Notes: generated by a model not told the origin, from the sequence alone. DNA of 64,000 nt from Algibacter_G agarivorans (GCF_039543245.1 NZ_BAABJJ010000034.1:117752-181751), one strand, 5' to 3'. Shown: positions 35,596 through 45,122, counted from the first letter of the stretch. A program made the numbers and translations.

Positions 35596-37082
35596 TCCTC
35601 GAAACTACAGTAATTATAATCTACACCATTGCTCTTTTGCTTATATTCTTATACGCATTGGCACAACTGAATCTGTTGTTCAATTATTTGTCTTCTAAAA
35701 GAGTAAAAGACGATTGTCCTAAATACGATTTATCAAATCCAGACGAAACCCCATACATTACCATACAGCTTCCCGTTTACAACGAAATGTATGTTATGGA
35801 ACGCCTATTAGAAAACATTGCACTAATAGATTACCCGAAAGACAAACTAGAAATCCAGGTATTAGATGATTCTACCGATGAAACCGTAGAAACAACATTC
35901 AATCAAATCGCTGCGCTTCAGACCAAAGGATTAGATATAACCCATATTACCAGAACAGACCGTTCGGGTTTTAAAGCAGGTGCGCTAAAAGAAGGCTTAA
36001 AAATAGCTAAAGGCGATATTATTGCCATTTTCGATTCCGATTTTCTACCAAAAAAAGACTGGTTAAAACGCACCGTACCCTATTTTAAAGATCAAAAAAT
36101 TGGCGTGGTACAAACCCGTTGGGGGCATATTAACAGAAACTATTCCATACTCACAAAAATCCAAGCTTTTGCACTCGATGCCCACTTTACTTTAGAACAA
36201 GTAGGCAGAAACAGCAAAGGACATTTCATAAACTTTAATGGCACCGCTGGACTTTGGCGAAAGGCATGTATAATTGACGCAGGAAACTGGGAAGGTGATA
36301 CCCTAACCGAAGACCTTGATTTAAGCTACCGTGCCCAGTTAAAAAACTGGAAATTCAAATATTTAGAACACGTAGAAACCCCAGCCGAACTTCCTGTAGT
36401 TATTAGTGCAGCACGTTCGCAACAATTTAGATGGAATAAAGGGGGCGCAGAAAACTTTAGAAAAATGCTTGGGCGTGTTTTAAAAAGTAAAAACATTTCA
36501 GCTAAAACCAAAGTACACGGTTTACTGCATTTATTAAACAGCACCATGTTTTTAAACGTCCTTATTGTTGGCGTTTTAAGCATTCCCATGTTATACATAA
36601 AAAATGAATATGCGCATTTAAGACCCTACTTTTACGTTATGAGCTTCTTTGTGGTAAGCACCATTATCTTTTTTGTGTGTTATTGGTTTATGTACAAAAA
36701 CATATATGGTGGTGGTTTTAAAAACTTTGTACGTTACATTGGTATGTTTTTTGTGTTTTTCTCAATAGCCATGGGCTTTTCTCTACACAATTCTATAGCG
36801 GTTTTAGAAGGGCATTTAGGGAAAAAATCTGAGTTTGTCCGCACACCAAAATTCAACATCAGTAAATATAAAGACAATTGGAAGAATAACAAGTACATGA
36901 AGAAAACAGTATCCGTACACGTTATTTTCGAAGGGATACTCATGCTCTATTTTGCTTTTGGTATGTACAGCGCCTTTATTGTGGGTAACCAAGGCGGCGA
37001 TTTCGGACTCTTTCCATTTCACCTCATGTTATTTGTAGGTTTCGCCTATGTGTTTTTTAAATCTTTGGCATCTAAGGTTTAA
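35592..37082 (+). CDS. Cellulose-synthase-like glycosyltransferase
   Basis: A 496-residue processive-type GT2 membrane protein. An N-terminal helix (residues ~4-28) precedes the catalytic domain with LPVYNEMYVMERLL, LDDSTDET, GFKAGALKEGL, FDSDFLP, the TED motif LTEDLDLSYRAQ and the QxxRW motif SQQFRWNKG. Four helices follow after residue ~310. The motif set predicts synthesis of a beta-linked glycan or transfer to a lipid. It overlaps the upstream GT2 gene. Repeat DNA follows its stop codon. Confidence 0.9.
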   Translation: MILETTVIIIYTIALLLIFLYALAQLNLLFNYLSSKRVKDDCPKYDLSNPDETPYITIQLPVYNEMYVMERLLENIALIDYPKDKLEIQVLDDSTDETVETTFNQIAALQTKGLDITHITRTDRSGFKAGALKEGLKIAKGDIIAIFDSDFLPKKDWLKRTVPYFKDQKIGVVQTRWGHINRNYSILTKIQAFALDAHFTLEQVGRNSKGHFINFNGTAGLWRKACIIDAGNWEGDTLTEDLDLSYRAQLKNWKFKYLEHVETPAELPVVISAARSQQFRWNKGGAENFRKMLGRVLKSKNISAKTKVHGLLHLLNSTMFLNVLIVGVLSIPMLYIKNEYAHLRPYFYVMSFFVVSTIIFFVCYWFMYKNIYGGGFKNFVRYIGMFFVFFSIAMGFSLHNSIAVLEGHLGKKSEFVRTPKFNISKYKDNWKNNKYMKKTVSVHVIFEGILMLYFAFGMYSAFIVGNQGGDFGLFPFHLMLFVGFAYVFFKSLASKV

Positions 37083-37146
37083 AAGAAATACCTTGTTTTT
37101 ATTAAGGTTTCCACTGTAATTGTCATTTCCCTGAAGAAGGGAATCT

Positions 37147-37330
37147 AAATATTTTGGGCGTTACCCTTAAGGGTAGCGCTTTCCACTATATCTTTTTAAA
37201 AGGTCATTGCAATATGTCAGCGACACAGCAATCTGTCGATTTTTTAGTTATCACCAATCTTATTGCTTCCATCTTTTAAAAAGGATGCCGCTACAATCGC
37301 TAACGCGGAATAGATATTCAATTATTATTA
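37147..37330. repeat. Interspersed repeat with GGGCGTTACC...GCTAACGC ends
   Basis: The spacer after the glycosyltransferase has GGGCGTTACCCTTAAGGGT near 37158, then TTTCCACTATATCTTTTT, and closes with ATGCCGCTACAATCGCTAACGC. GGNCGTTACC...AAGGGT...CTTT is shared with the element at 47791-47912, which lies in the opposite orientation. It begins with TTTCCCTGAAGAAGGGAAT, a different palindromic piece, so several repeat families are nested. It is non-coding. Confidence 0.6.
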
Positions 37331-37370
37331 TCGCTTTTAATCGACAAACAATTAATCTTATATTTGGAAC

Positions 37371-38909
37371 ATGCTTTTAACCCCCTCTTTTTTAAAACTT
37401 AATAAAATGCCATTATTAATGGTGTTATCGAGTATTTTATTCTATTGGGCTTTTGCGTACGACTTGGTTAGAACAGACTATATAAAGTTAATAGGCTTGT
37501 ATGTGGCGTTATTCTTTTTGTTTTATAAACTATTACAGATTTTAAAACATAACACCAAAGCCTTAACCTATTTGGCTTTTGCATTTAGAGCCATTTTTAT
37601 AATAGCCATACCAAACCTATCACAAGATTTTTACCGATTTATTTGGGATGGCAGAATGATTTTAGAGGGTATTAACCCTTATGTATTTACGGTAGAATCG
37701 TTTATGCGTCAAGGTGAATTCCCTGTGGCACAAGCCCAAGAATTACGAGCAGGTATGGGCGCATTAAATGCTAGTCATTTTACAAATTACCCGCCTATAA
37801 ATCAACTCTGTTTTACTATTGCAGCATTTTTTGCTGGTAAAAGTATTTTAGGTTCTGCCATAGCCATGCGCTTACTCATTATTGCCGCCGATTTTGGGAC
37901 CCTGCATTTTGGCAAAAAACTATTGGAAAAACTAAATATGCCGGTTCATCATATATTCTGGTATGTTTTAAATCCGTTTATCATTATAGAACTTACAGGC
38001 AACTTGCATTTTGAGGGTGTCATGATCTTCTTTTTAATTTGGAGCTTGTATTTATTACATATTGGAAAATGGCCATTTGCTGCGGTTGTTTTGGCATTAT
38101 CTATTTCGGTTAAATTGATTCCTTTAATCTTTTTGCCTTTGTTTTTTCAGTGGTTTGTTTTTAGGGGTTCAAAGACGGTAACAAAAACACCCCTAAAGTC
38201 CCCTCAAGGGGACAATTGTAACGCCTCTGCGAATGCAGTGAGGTTATCTAATCAAAAGGAAGATATTGCCACACTTCGACTGCGCTCAGTACATGCTAAG
38301 CTTACCCCTAGCATTGACGTAAATGAGGTTTCGACTGCGCTCAACTTGACAAAACTCATTGGGTTTTACAGCATCGTTATCATGACCACGTTTCTTCTTT
38401 TTTCACCTTTTTATTCTTCAGAATTCATAAATAACTATTCCCAAACCGTAGCCCTTTGGTTTCAGAATTTCGAGTTTAATGGGAGTTTATATTACATAGC
38501 CAGGGCAATTGGATATACTTTTAGAGGCTACAACGAAATTGCTCTTATTGGAAAAGTAACGCCTATTATTGTTGTTTTGCTTGTTCTTATCATCACCTTT
38601 TTCAGAAAGAACAAAACCACAGTAGAAGGTGTTACAGCCATGTTGCTGGTATTGTCTTTTTACTATTTTACAACCACCACGGTCCATCCTTGGTATGTGG
38701 CTACGCTTTTAATTTTATCGGTATTTACAAAATATAAATTTCCATTAGTTTGGAGTTTTGTAATTATACTAAGTTATTTAGCTTACGTAAATATTGATAA
38801 AGCCGATAAATCCGAAAACCTGTGGGTTATTGCTTTAGAGTACGCCATTGTTTACGGCATGTTTATTTGGGAAGTATTTATAAAAAAGGCCTCCAAAAAG
38901 GAAGCCTAA
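37371..38909 (+). CDS. Polytopic glycosyltransferase (GT87/mannosyltransferase-like) with repeat insertion
   Basis: A 512-residue membrane protein with about eleven helices, resembling the DUF2029/GT87 lipid-linked sugar transferases (DFYRFIWDGRMILEGINPYVF, NYPPINQ, LTGNLHFEGVMIFFL, VHPWYVATLL). Between helices at about residues 265-325 it carries a ~60-residue hydrophilic segment, translated from repetitive DNA, that breaks the hydrophobic pattern. The frame stays open, so the protein may still be made with an extra loop. It lies 288 bp after the GT2 genes and is probably part of the same glycan pathway. Confidence 0.8.
   Translation: MLLTPSFLKLNKMPLLMVLSSILFYWAFAYDLVRTDYIKLIGLYVALFFLFYKLLQILKHNTKALTYLAFAFRAIFIIAIPNLSQDFYRFIWDGRMILEGINPYVFTVESFMRQGEFPVAQAQELRAGMGALNASHFTNYPPINQLCFTIAAFFAGKSILGSAIAMRLLIIAADFGTLHFGKKLLEKLNMPVHHIFWYVLNPFIIIELTGNLHFEGVMIFFLIWSLYLLHIGKWPFAAVVLALSISVKLIPLIFLPLFFQWFVFRGSKTVTKTPLKSPQGDNCNASANAVRLSNQKEDIATLRLRSVHAKLTPSIDVNEVSTALNLTKLIGFYSIVIMTTFLLFSPFYSSEFINNYSQTVALWFQNFEFNGSLYYIARAIGYTFRGYNEIALIGKVTPIIVVLLVLIITFFRKNKTTVEGVTAMLLVLSFYYFTTTTVHPWYVATLLILSVFTKYKFPLVWSFVIILSYLAYVNIDKADKSENLWVIALEYAIVYGMFIWEVFIKKASKKEA
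38198..38343. repeat. REP-like repeat insertion inside a coding sequence
   Basis: The segment contains a perfect palindrome GTCCCCTCAAGGGGAC (38198-38213) and two copies of TTCGACTGCGCTCA at 38275-38288 and 38330-38343, 55 bp apart. These are the kind of elements normally found between genes. Here they are in frame within the glycosyltransferase gene. Confidence 0.8.
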
Positions 38910-38988
38910 ATAATTTTTATTATCAATCTGAACTTAGTCGAAGTGTATTCCAGAAACTTCTTCAAATTAAAAAGAGATGCTGAAACGA

Positions 38989-39006
38989 TCCCGATAGTTA
39001 TCGGGA
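38989..39006. repeat. TCCCGATA-GT-TATCGGGA palindrome
   Basis: A perfect 8-bp inverted repeat lies in the short spacer between the convergent glycosyltransferase and small exported protein genes, next to GATGCTGAAACGATC and a TAGTCGAAGTG fragment. It has no T-tract directly after it, so it is better read as a REP-like element than as a proven terminator. Confidence 0.6.
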
Positions 39007-39023
39007 CAGCACAACAAGGATAA

Positions 39024-39410
39024 TTATAGTTTTTCTAAATTGGTAATCATATTTATCTCATCTTCATCATCCATACCATCAGCATCTTTGGAAAACTTAA
39101 TATTTCTATTAAAAGTGATTTTAAACTTTGTTCCCACAAAATCCTCTGAGTTTAAATCGAAGGTTTTTAACACGGCTTCTTCTATTATTTGGAATGTAAG
39201 CGTTTGCTCATCTCCAGCCTTATCTTTAGTTATAAAATTATAGCCATAATCTTCATACCCATCATAAGTAGCATAAACAATTAATCCGTCTTGAATTAAT
39301 GATTCACTAATAGTATCATTTGAAATCGTTGCTGTTTTAAAACTGGTAAGTGTTAACAATAAAACCATTAGAACACTTAATACAACTAAATTTTTTGCTT
39401 TCATATTCAT
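39024..39410 (-). CDS. Small exported protein of unknown function
   Basis: A 128-residue protein with a signal-anchor or signal peptide over residues ~5-27 (LVVLSVLMVLLLTLTSF) and a small acidic domain (LIVYATYDGYEDYGYNFIT, KFKITFNRNIKFSKDADG). A second ATG two codons in (MKAKN) may be the real start. The C-terminal pattern faintly recalls the 75-residue protein encoded next at 39568. No family is recognised. Confidence 0.65.
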   Translation of the reverse strand: MNMKAKNLVVLSVLMVLLLTLTSFKTATISNDTISESLIQDGLIVYATYDGYEDYGYNFITKDKAGDEQTLTFQIIEEAVLKTFDLNSEDFVGTKFKITFNRNIKFSKDADGMDDEDEINMITNLEKL

Positions 39411-39567
39411 GATATTTTAAATTAAATTATTGAACTCATTTAAAATTTATATATAGTCTACTCCTTTTTAGATTGAGCCCGACAAATTCTTAAAGACAAA
39501 ACAATGCTAAATAAAGAACTTCTTGAATTAAAACCCCGAGGGATAGCCTCGAGGAATTCTTTTTCGA

Positions 39568-39795
39568 TTAAACCGCAATAGGTTTTAAGCTTTCCACTCT
39601 ATAATAAACATCATCGCCATCAACATCTTCAACAAATGTTAATCTGAATTCTTGATCAATTAATTCTGTATTGTTTTTTAAATCGTATTGTTTTAAAACA
39701 CGTGGGTGTACGTCTTCAAAAACTAATTCTTCTCCATTTTCAAACCAAAAGGTGTAATATCCCTTTTTGTAAGACTTAAAAGTGGCAATTCTCAT
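39568..39795 (-). CDS. Small cytosolic protein of unknown function
   Basis: A 75-residue beta-rich protein (MRIATFKSYKKGYYTFWFEN, ELIDQEFRLTFVEDVDGDDV) without signal or motif. FRLTFVEDVDGDDVYYRVESL resembles the end of the exported protein at 39024, suggesting a shared small fold. It lies 15 bp after the acidic 107-residue protein gene on the same strand and is probably co-transcribed. Confidence 0.6.
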   Translation of the reverse strand: MRIATFKSYKKGYYTFWFENGEELVFEDVHPRVLKQYDLKNNTELIDQEFRLTFVEDVDGDDVYYRVESLKPIAV

Positions 39796-39810
39796 GTTTC
39801 TATAAATATA

Positions 39811-40134
39811 TTAATCGTTATCTTCTGTGCTTTCATCAGTCAGATTAGGGTCTTGCACTGCTTCTGGATCATCATTATCAAAATCTTCATAATCATCCTC
39901 ATCATAATTCTCCATAGTCAACGCCAATTTAGTACTTACTTTTACTAAATATTTAGTATCTTCAGTAATGACCTCAACTGCTTCAATTATTTCATTATGC
40001 TGGTTCTTGAAAGATATGATTTGGTCATCATCATAGCCATCAGGATATCTTTCAACTAATAAAGCTAAAATCTCTGGAGTTAGCTTTTTAAAGTCTACGA
40101 TAACACGTTTTAAATTATCGTTTCTATTTTTCAT
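39811..40134 (-). CDS. Acidic conserved hypothetical protein
   Basis: A 107-residue protein. The N-terminal half is a conserved domain (RVIVDFKKLTPEILALLVE, YPDGYDDDQIISFKN, IEAVEVITEDTKYLVKVS). The last 35 residues are almost wholly Asp, Glu, Asn and Ser. It resembles short flavobacterial proteins sometimes labelled DNA primase in databases, but no primase motif is visible. It sits 48 bp downstream of the GNAT-nitrilase gene, so it may be in the polyamine operon. Confidence 0.65.
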   Translation of the reverse strand: MKNRNDNLKRVIVDFKKLTPEILALLVERYPDGYDDDQIISFKNQHNEIIEAVEVITEDTKYLVKVSTKLALTMENYDEDDYEDFDNDDPEAVQDPNLTDESTEDND

Positions 40135-40182
40135 ATTTATGGGGTAAAAAAGTTAGTTATAAGTTAAAGATACTATTTATCC

Positions 40183-41709
40183 TTATTTTACACGAATAAC
40201 ATCATAAAAATCTTTTCTTCTATCTTTTAAATTTTTAACAGCTCCAAAAGAGTGTAACTCTCTTAATAAACTCAAATCAACATCAGCCACCAATATCATT
40301 TCAGTATTTGTGGTAGCTTCTGCCTTAATACCATTACTGGGAAACGAGAAATCACATGGTGTAAACACTGCCGATTGCGCATATTGAATATCCATATTAT
40401 TTACATTAGGCAAGTTACCAACACTTCCTGATATAGCCACATAACATTCATTTTCGATAGCACGAGCTTGAGAACATAGCCTAACTCGAGAATACCCGTT
40501 TTGCGTATCCGTTAAAAAAGGAACAAACAAAATATCCATACCTTCATCTGAGAGCAAACGTGCCAATTCAGGAAACTCAGAATCATAACAGATTAAAATC
40601 CCTATTTTTCCGCAATCGGTATTATAGGTTTGTAATTTATTACCGCGTTGCATGCCCCAAACCTTAGCTTCGTCTGGTGTAACATGGATTTTTTCATAAC
40701 GTTCAAAACTTCCGTCTCTTCTGCATAAATAACCAACATTATACAATTTATCATCAACCACTTCTGGCATACTACCAGATATGATATTAATATTATACGA
40801 AATGGACAATTGCTTCAATTTATCTACAATAGTCTGAGTATATTCCGCTAATTTCCTGATGGCTTGAGACTCATGCAAATGATTAAATTCAGCCATTAAA
40901 GGCGCATTAAAAAACTCTGGAAACACAGCAAAATCTGATCTATAAGCAGCAACACTATCTATAAAATACTCTACTTGCTGCATTAAATCCTCCAAGGTTT
41001 TATACGGTCGCATTTGCCATTGAATTAACCCCAATCGCACAACAGTTTTAACTGTAGATGCCTTTTTATTTGGTTTGGTATAATAAATATTATCCCATTC
41101 CATTAACACGGCATATTCGTTGGAAGCCGTATCACCTTCTAAATACCCTTTTAAAATTCGAACTGGATGAAAATCATTAGAAATCTGAAAGTTTAAAACA
41201 GGATCATAAATTTCCTTACGTTTAACTCTTTCAATATATTCCTTAGGTGTAAGCTCTTTATGTTTATGATAGTTTGGCATTCTTCCTCCAAAAACAATCC
41301 CTTTTAAATTTAGGTTTTCACAAACTTCTTTTCTGTAATCATACAAGCGTCTTCCTAAACGCAAACCTCTATATTCAGGCTTTATAAAAACATCTATACC
41401 ATAAAGCACATCTCCATCAGCGTGATGATTTTTAAAAGATTCTCCGCCAATAATATCTTCATAAGTATGCTCATCATCAATACTATCATAATCTACAATA
41501 AGAGATAATGCACAACCTGCAATATCACCATCTATTTTTATGATAACTTGTCCTTCTGGAAACATTGAGGTCAATTCCTCAATATGATGTTTTTTCCAAT
41601 AAGAATTAAGTACACCGCCATAAGACTCTAACGTAGCTGCTTTTAATTCCTCAAAATCATCAACAGTTAGGTACTTAAGCTCTATATTTTCAATATTTTT
41701 TATATCCAT
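40183..41709 (-). CDS. GNAT acetyltransferase fused to carbon-nitrogen hydrolase
   Basis: A 508-residue two-domain enzyme. Residues ~1-200 are a GNAT fold with the acetyl-CoA loop EYRGLRLGRRLYDYRKE. Residues ~220-505 are a nitrilase-superfamily domain with the triad Glu in AVFPEFFNAP, Lys in YEKIHVTPDEA and Cys in ILICYDSEFPELA. The domains could acetylate an amine and cleave an amide or carbamoyl bond. It is 6 bp downstream of the deoxyhypusine-synthase-like gene, which points to polyamine metabolism, for example N-carbamoylputrescine-type chemistry. This is inferred from context. Confidence 0.87.
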   Translation of the reverse strand: MDIKNIENIELKYLTVDDFEELKAATLESYGGVLNSYWKKHHIEELTSMFPEGQVIIKIDGDIAGCALSLIVDYDSIDDEHTYEDIIGGESFKNHHADGDVLYGIDVFIKPEYRGLRLGRRLYDYRKEVCENLNLKGIVFGGRMPNYHKHKELTPKEYIERVKRKEIYDPVLNFQISNDFHPVRILKGYLEGDTASNEYAVLMEWDNIYYTKPNKKASTVKTVVRLGLIQWQMRPYKTLEDLMQQVEYFIDSVAAYRSDFAVFPEFFNAPLMAEFNHLHESQAIRKLAEYTQTIVDKLKQLSISYNINIISGSMPEVVDDKLYNVGYLCRRDGSFERYEKIHVTPDEAKVWGMQRGNKLQTYNTDCGKIGILICYDSEFPELARLLSDEGMDILFVPFLTDTQNGYSRVRLCSQARAIENECYVAISGSVGNLPNVNNMDIQYAQSAVFTPCDFSFPSNGIKAEATTNTEMILVADVDLSLLRELHSFGAVKNLKDRRKDFYDVIRVK

Positions 41710-41715
41710 GATATT

Positions 41716-42693
41716 TTATTGATCTAGTAAATAAGCAAAAATTAAAGGCGCTACAATGGTAGCATCACTTTCAATAATAAACTTTGGAGTATTAATATCT
41801 AATTTACCCCAAGTAATTTTTTCATTTGGCACGGCACCAGAATACGAGCCGTAACTAGTAGTTGAATCTGAAATTTGACAAAAATAACTCCAAAACGGTG
41901 TGTCAGTGCGCTCCATATCTTGATACAACATAGGTACCACACATATTGGAAAATCGCCAGCAATACCCCCGCCAATTTGGAAGAAGCCAATACCATTCTT
42001 AGAATTATTGGTATACCAATCTGCTAAAAACGTCATATATTCAATACCAGATTTCATAGTGCTTGCTTTCAATTCGCCTTTTAAAACATAGCTTGCAAAA
42101 ATATTACCCATGGTACTATCTTCCCAACCTGGGCATACTATAGGCAGGTTTTTTTCAGCAGCAGCATACATCCAAGAATCTTTTAAATCAATTTCATAAT
42201 ATTGCTCTAAAACGCCTGACAATAACATTTTGTACATATATTCATGTGGTAAGTAACGCTCACCATTGGCTTCTGCATCTTTCCAAATTTTTACAATATG
42301 TTCTTGTAATCTACGAAAGGCTTCATGCTCAGGAATACAAGTATCTGTAACACGATTTAGTCCTTTTTCTAACAAACCCCATTCTTCTTGTGGTGTTAAA
42401 TCACGATAATTAGGCACACGTTTGTAATGTGAATGTGCTACCAAATTCATGATATCCTCCTCTAGGTTTGCTCCTGTACAAGAAATAATCTGAACTTTAT
42501 CTTGACGAATCATTTCTGCAAAACTTTTACCTAATTCCGCCGTACTCATTGCTCCAGCTAGAGACACAAGCATTTTTGCACCATTATCCAATTGTGCTTC
42601 ATACCCTTTTGCTGCATCCACTAAAGCTGCTGCATTAAAGTGTAAATAATGTTTCTCTATAAATTGAGAAATAGGTCCCTTAGTAGTTGTCAT
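41716..42693 (-). CDS. Deoxyhypusine-synthase-like enzyme
   Basis: A 325-residue NAD-dependent enzyme of the deoxyhypusine synthase family: SLAGAMSTAELG, SCTGANLEED, GWEDSTMG and FQIGGGIAGDFPICVVPM. The catalytic-Lys region is KITWGKLD, in the family's WGK motif. Bacteria have no eIF5A, so bacterial members are thought to transfer the aminobutyl group to another amine, for example to make homospermidine. Its start overlaps the end of the agmatinase gene by 14 bp, placing it in the arginine-to-polyamine operon. Confidence 0.87.
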   Translation of the reverse strand: MTTTKGPISQFIEKHYLHFNAAALVDAAKGYEAQLDNGAKMLVSLAGAMSTAELGKSFAEMIRQDKVQIISCTGANLEEDIMNLVAHSHYKRVPNYRDLTPQEEWGLLEKGLNRVTDTCIPEHEAFRRLQEHIVKIWKDAEANGERYLPHEYMYKMLLSGVLEQYYEIDLKDSWMYAAAEKNLPIVCPGWEDSTMGNIFASYVLKGELKASTMKSGIEYMTFLADWYTNNSKNGIGFFQIGGGIAGDFPICVVPMLYQDMERTDTPFWSYFCQISDSTTSYGSYSGAVPNEKITWGKLDINTPKFIIESDATIVAPLIFAYLLDQ

Positions 42694-43615
42694 CGTCAGT
42701 AAATTTTAAAGTGTTCTTTTTTTGTTCTGAATTATTATAAGCGTTATCGTAATCATCACCTGCATCATCATTCATAAATTTATAACTCAGCATCTTATAA
42801 TATAATTTTGCTGCTAGAAAGTCTGAAGATTTTTCTTTTTCATCAGGGCATAATTCAACAATATCAAATCCTACCACATTTTTCTCTTCAAAAACTTGCT
42901 TTAAAAAATCTAGAGTTTCATACCATAATAAACCTCCTGGCTCTGGAGTTCCTGTACTTGGCATTATAGAAGGATCAAAGGCATCTAAATCAAAAGTGAT
43001 GAATACATTGTCGGTCATTTGATCAATAGCAGAATCCATCCAAGAATCATCCACAGCCATATTATGAGCAAAATACATTTTCTCTTCGTCCATTACCGTT
43101 TTCTCCATGATGTCCATAGAACGAATCCCAACTTGAATTAAATTGGTGTTTTGGCTCGCTTCATAAACCGCACAAGCGTGATTGCAGGCAGAACCTTCGT
43201 ATTCTTTTCGCAAATCGGCATGCGCATCAATATGCAAAACAGTCAAACTTGGAAACATCTCGTTAAATGCACGAATAGTTCCTATAGAAACTGAATGCTC
43301 TCCACCAAAGATAGTTACAAACTTATTCTTTTTAATGTATGTTTTAGTAGCTTGGTGTACAGCTTCAACCATAGTTTCTGGCGATGCATTTTCCGTAACG
43401 GCATCAGCTAAAAACACACCTTGATGATATACTTCAGTACCCGTTTCAATATCATAAAGCTCCATGTTTTCTGAAGCTTCTAAAAAAGCTTTTGGCCCTT
43501 TATCAGAACCTTTTTGCCATGTACTTGTACCATCATAAGGCACGGGAATTAAAACAATTTTTGCTTGCTCTAATTTTGCTAATTCATCTGGAATTCCAGC
43601 GTATGTATTTGTCAT
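42680..43615 (-). CDS. speB: Agmatinase
   Basis: A 311-residue ureohydrolase with all binuclear Mn motifs: GGEHSVSIG, HIDAHADLR and FDLDAFDPSIMPSTGTPEPGG. It converts agmatine to putrescine and urea. The last ~25 residues are an Asp/Asn-rich extension (DDAGDDYDNAYNNSEQKK), and the 3' end overlaps the following deoxyhypusine-synthase-like gene. It begins 3 bp after the arginine decarboxylase gene, the preceding pathway step, which supports agmatinase over arginase or formiminoglutamase. Confidence 0.9.
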   Translation of the reverse strand: MTNTYAGIPDELAKLEQAKIVLIPVPYDGTSTWQKGSDKGPKAFLEASENMELYDIETGTEVYHQGVFLADAVTENASPETMVEAVHQATKTYIKKNKFVTIFGGEHSVSIGTIRAFNEMFPSLTVLHIDAHADLRKEYEGSACNHACAVYEASQNTNLIQVGIRSMDIMEKTVMDEEKMYFAHNMAVDDSWMDSAIDQMTDNVFITFDLDAFDPSIMPSTGTPEPGGLLWYETLDFLKQVFEEKNVVGFDIVELCPDEKEKSSDFLAAKLYYKMLSYKFMNDDAGDDYDNAYNNSEQKKNTLKFTDDDNY

Positions 43616-43618
43616 TTT

Positions 43619-45070
43619 TTAATAGTAAGTTTCAGTTGTTTCTAATACCTCTTTTTCAGTCTTAACTTTCTGAGGCATATCATAACCTAATATTTTAAGC
43701 AAGTCTTCACTTTTTTGTTGTTCGCTAAATAATTTTGTTGTTATATTTCCGTCTTCATCTCTATCAATTAAAATATGCTTTGGCGAAGGAATTAAACAGT
43801 GCTGCAAACCGCCAAAACCACCAATAGTTTCTTGGTAAGCGCCTGTATTGAAAAAACCAATATATAAAGGTTTGTCTTTATTGTATTTTGGCATATAAAT
43901 GGCGTTCATGTGCTGCTCGCTGTTATAATAATCATCACTATCGCAAGTCAATCCGCCTAATAACACACGCTCATAACTATCTTGCCAACGGTTAACAGCC
44001 AATAAAATAAAACGTTTATTAATTGCCCAAGTATCTGGTAAGGTTGTAATGAAAGATGAGTTTATCATGTTCCATTTCTCACGGTCGTTTTGCTGTTTTT
44101 GGTACAACACTTCGTAAATAGCACCTCCACTTTCGCCAACAGTAAAACTTCCAAATTCTGTAAAAATATTTGGTACTTCAACACCTTCTTCCTCACAAGT
44201 CAATTTAATTTGATTTACAATTTCATCAATCATATACTCGTAATCAAACTCAAAAGCCAAAGAGTTTTTTATCGGGAAACCGCCACCTATATTTAAACTA
44301 TCAAGTGTGGGGCAAATCTTTTTCAAACTTGTATACACCTTCAAACATTTTAAAAGTTCGTTCCAGTAATAGGCGTTATCTCTAATGCCTGTATTGATAA
44401 AAAAGTGAAGCATTTTAAGCTCAACCTTTTCATTATTTGCAATTTGATTCTTGTAAAACGGTACAATATTTTTGTAGCCAATACCCAAACGCGAGGTATA
44501 GAATTCAAACTTTGGCTCTTCTTCAGAAGCTATTCTAATACCAACATTAAACTTCCCGTCAATTTCTTTTGACAGCAAATCAATTTCCTCGTAGTTATCA
44601 ATAATAGGAATGGCATTTTTATGACCATTATTAATCAAACGCGCAATATTTGTTATGTACTGTGCGCGCTTAAACCCGTTGCTAATTATAAACGCGTCAT
44701 CAGTAATTTTACCCTCAGCCTTTAAACGCTCTACAATATCAATATCAAAAGCCGAAGACGTTTCTATATGGATGTTATTCTTTAAAGCCTCATTTAAAAC
44801 ATGTTTAAAATGAGAACTTTTTGTGCAATAGCAATAGTTGTAGTTGCCCTTGTAATCGTGTTTCTCAATAGCATTTGCAAACCACTTCTTAGCCTTATTA
44901 ATATTGTTAGATATTTGTGGTAAGTATGTGAATTTCAACGGTGCGCCATACTGTTTTGTTAATTGCATTAGATCTATTCCGTGAAAATGCAACTGTCCTT
45001 TATCAACTTTAAATTCTTCCTGAGGGAAATCAAAAGTTTGATTGATTAAATCAATATATTTTGTATTCAA
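43619..45070 (-). CDS. speA: Arginine decarboxylase (fold-III PLP type)
   Basis: A 483-residue PLP enzyme with alanine-racemase fold. The PLP-Lys is in NYCYCTKSSHFKHVL, then HIETSSAFDIDIVERL, LNIGGGFPI and the Cys-containing GGLTCDSDD near the end. It is shorter than the ~650-residue E. coli SpeA. Arginine specificity is inferred from the agmatinase gene placed directly downstream. It makes agmatine, the first step of the operon's putrescine route. The 434-bp upstream gap holds a possible leader peptide and hairpin. Confidence 0.87.
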   Translation of the reverse strand: MNTKYIDLINQTFDFPQEEFKVDKGQLHFHGIDLMQLTKQYGAPLKFTYLPQISNNINKAKKWFANAIEKHDYKGNYNYCYCTKSSHFKHVLNEALKNNIHIETSSAFDIDIVERLKAEGKITDDAFIISNGFKRAQYITNIARLINNGHKNAIPIIDNYEEIDLLSKEIDGKFNVGIRIASEEEPKFEFYTSRLGIGYKNIVPFYKNQIANNEKVELKMLHFFINTGIRDNAYYWNELLKCLKVYTSLKKICPTLDSLNIGGGFPIKNSLAFEFDYEYMIDEIVNQIKLTCEEEGVEVPNIFTEFGSFTVGESGGAIYEVLYQKQQNDREKWNMINSSFITTLPDTWAINKRFILLAVNRWQDSYERVLLGGLTCDSDDYYNSEQHMNAIYMPKYNKDKPLYIGFFNTGAYQETIGGFGGLQHCLIPSPKHILIDRDEDGNITTKLFSEQQKSEDLLKILGYDMPQKVKTEKEVLETTETYY

Positions 45071-45122
45071 TGTGTTATTTTTTAATAAAAGTTAAAAATG
45101 TAATTGGTGTATTAACTACACG

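Noticed and set aside
38165..38350. Insertion sequence in the glycosyltransferase gene
   Set aside because: There is no transposase and no terminal inverted repeats flanking a unit. The content is short REP-like elements and the frame is intact.
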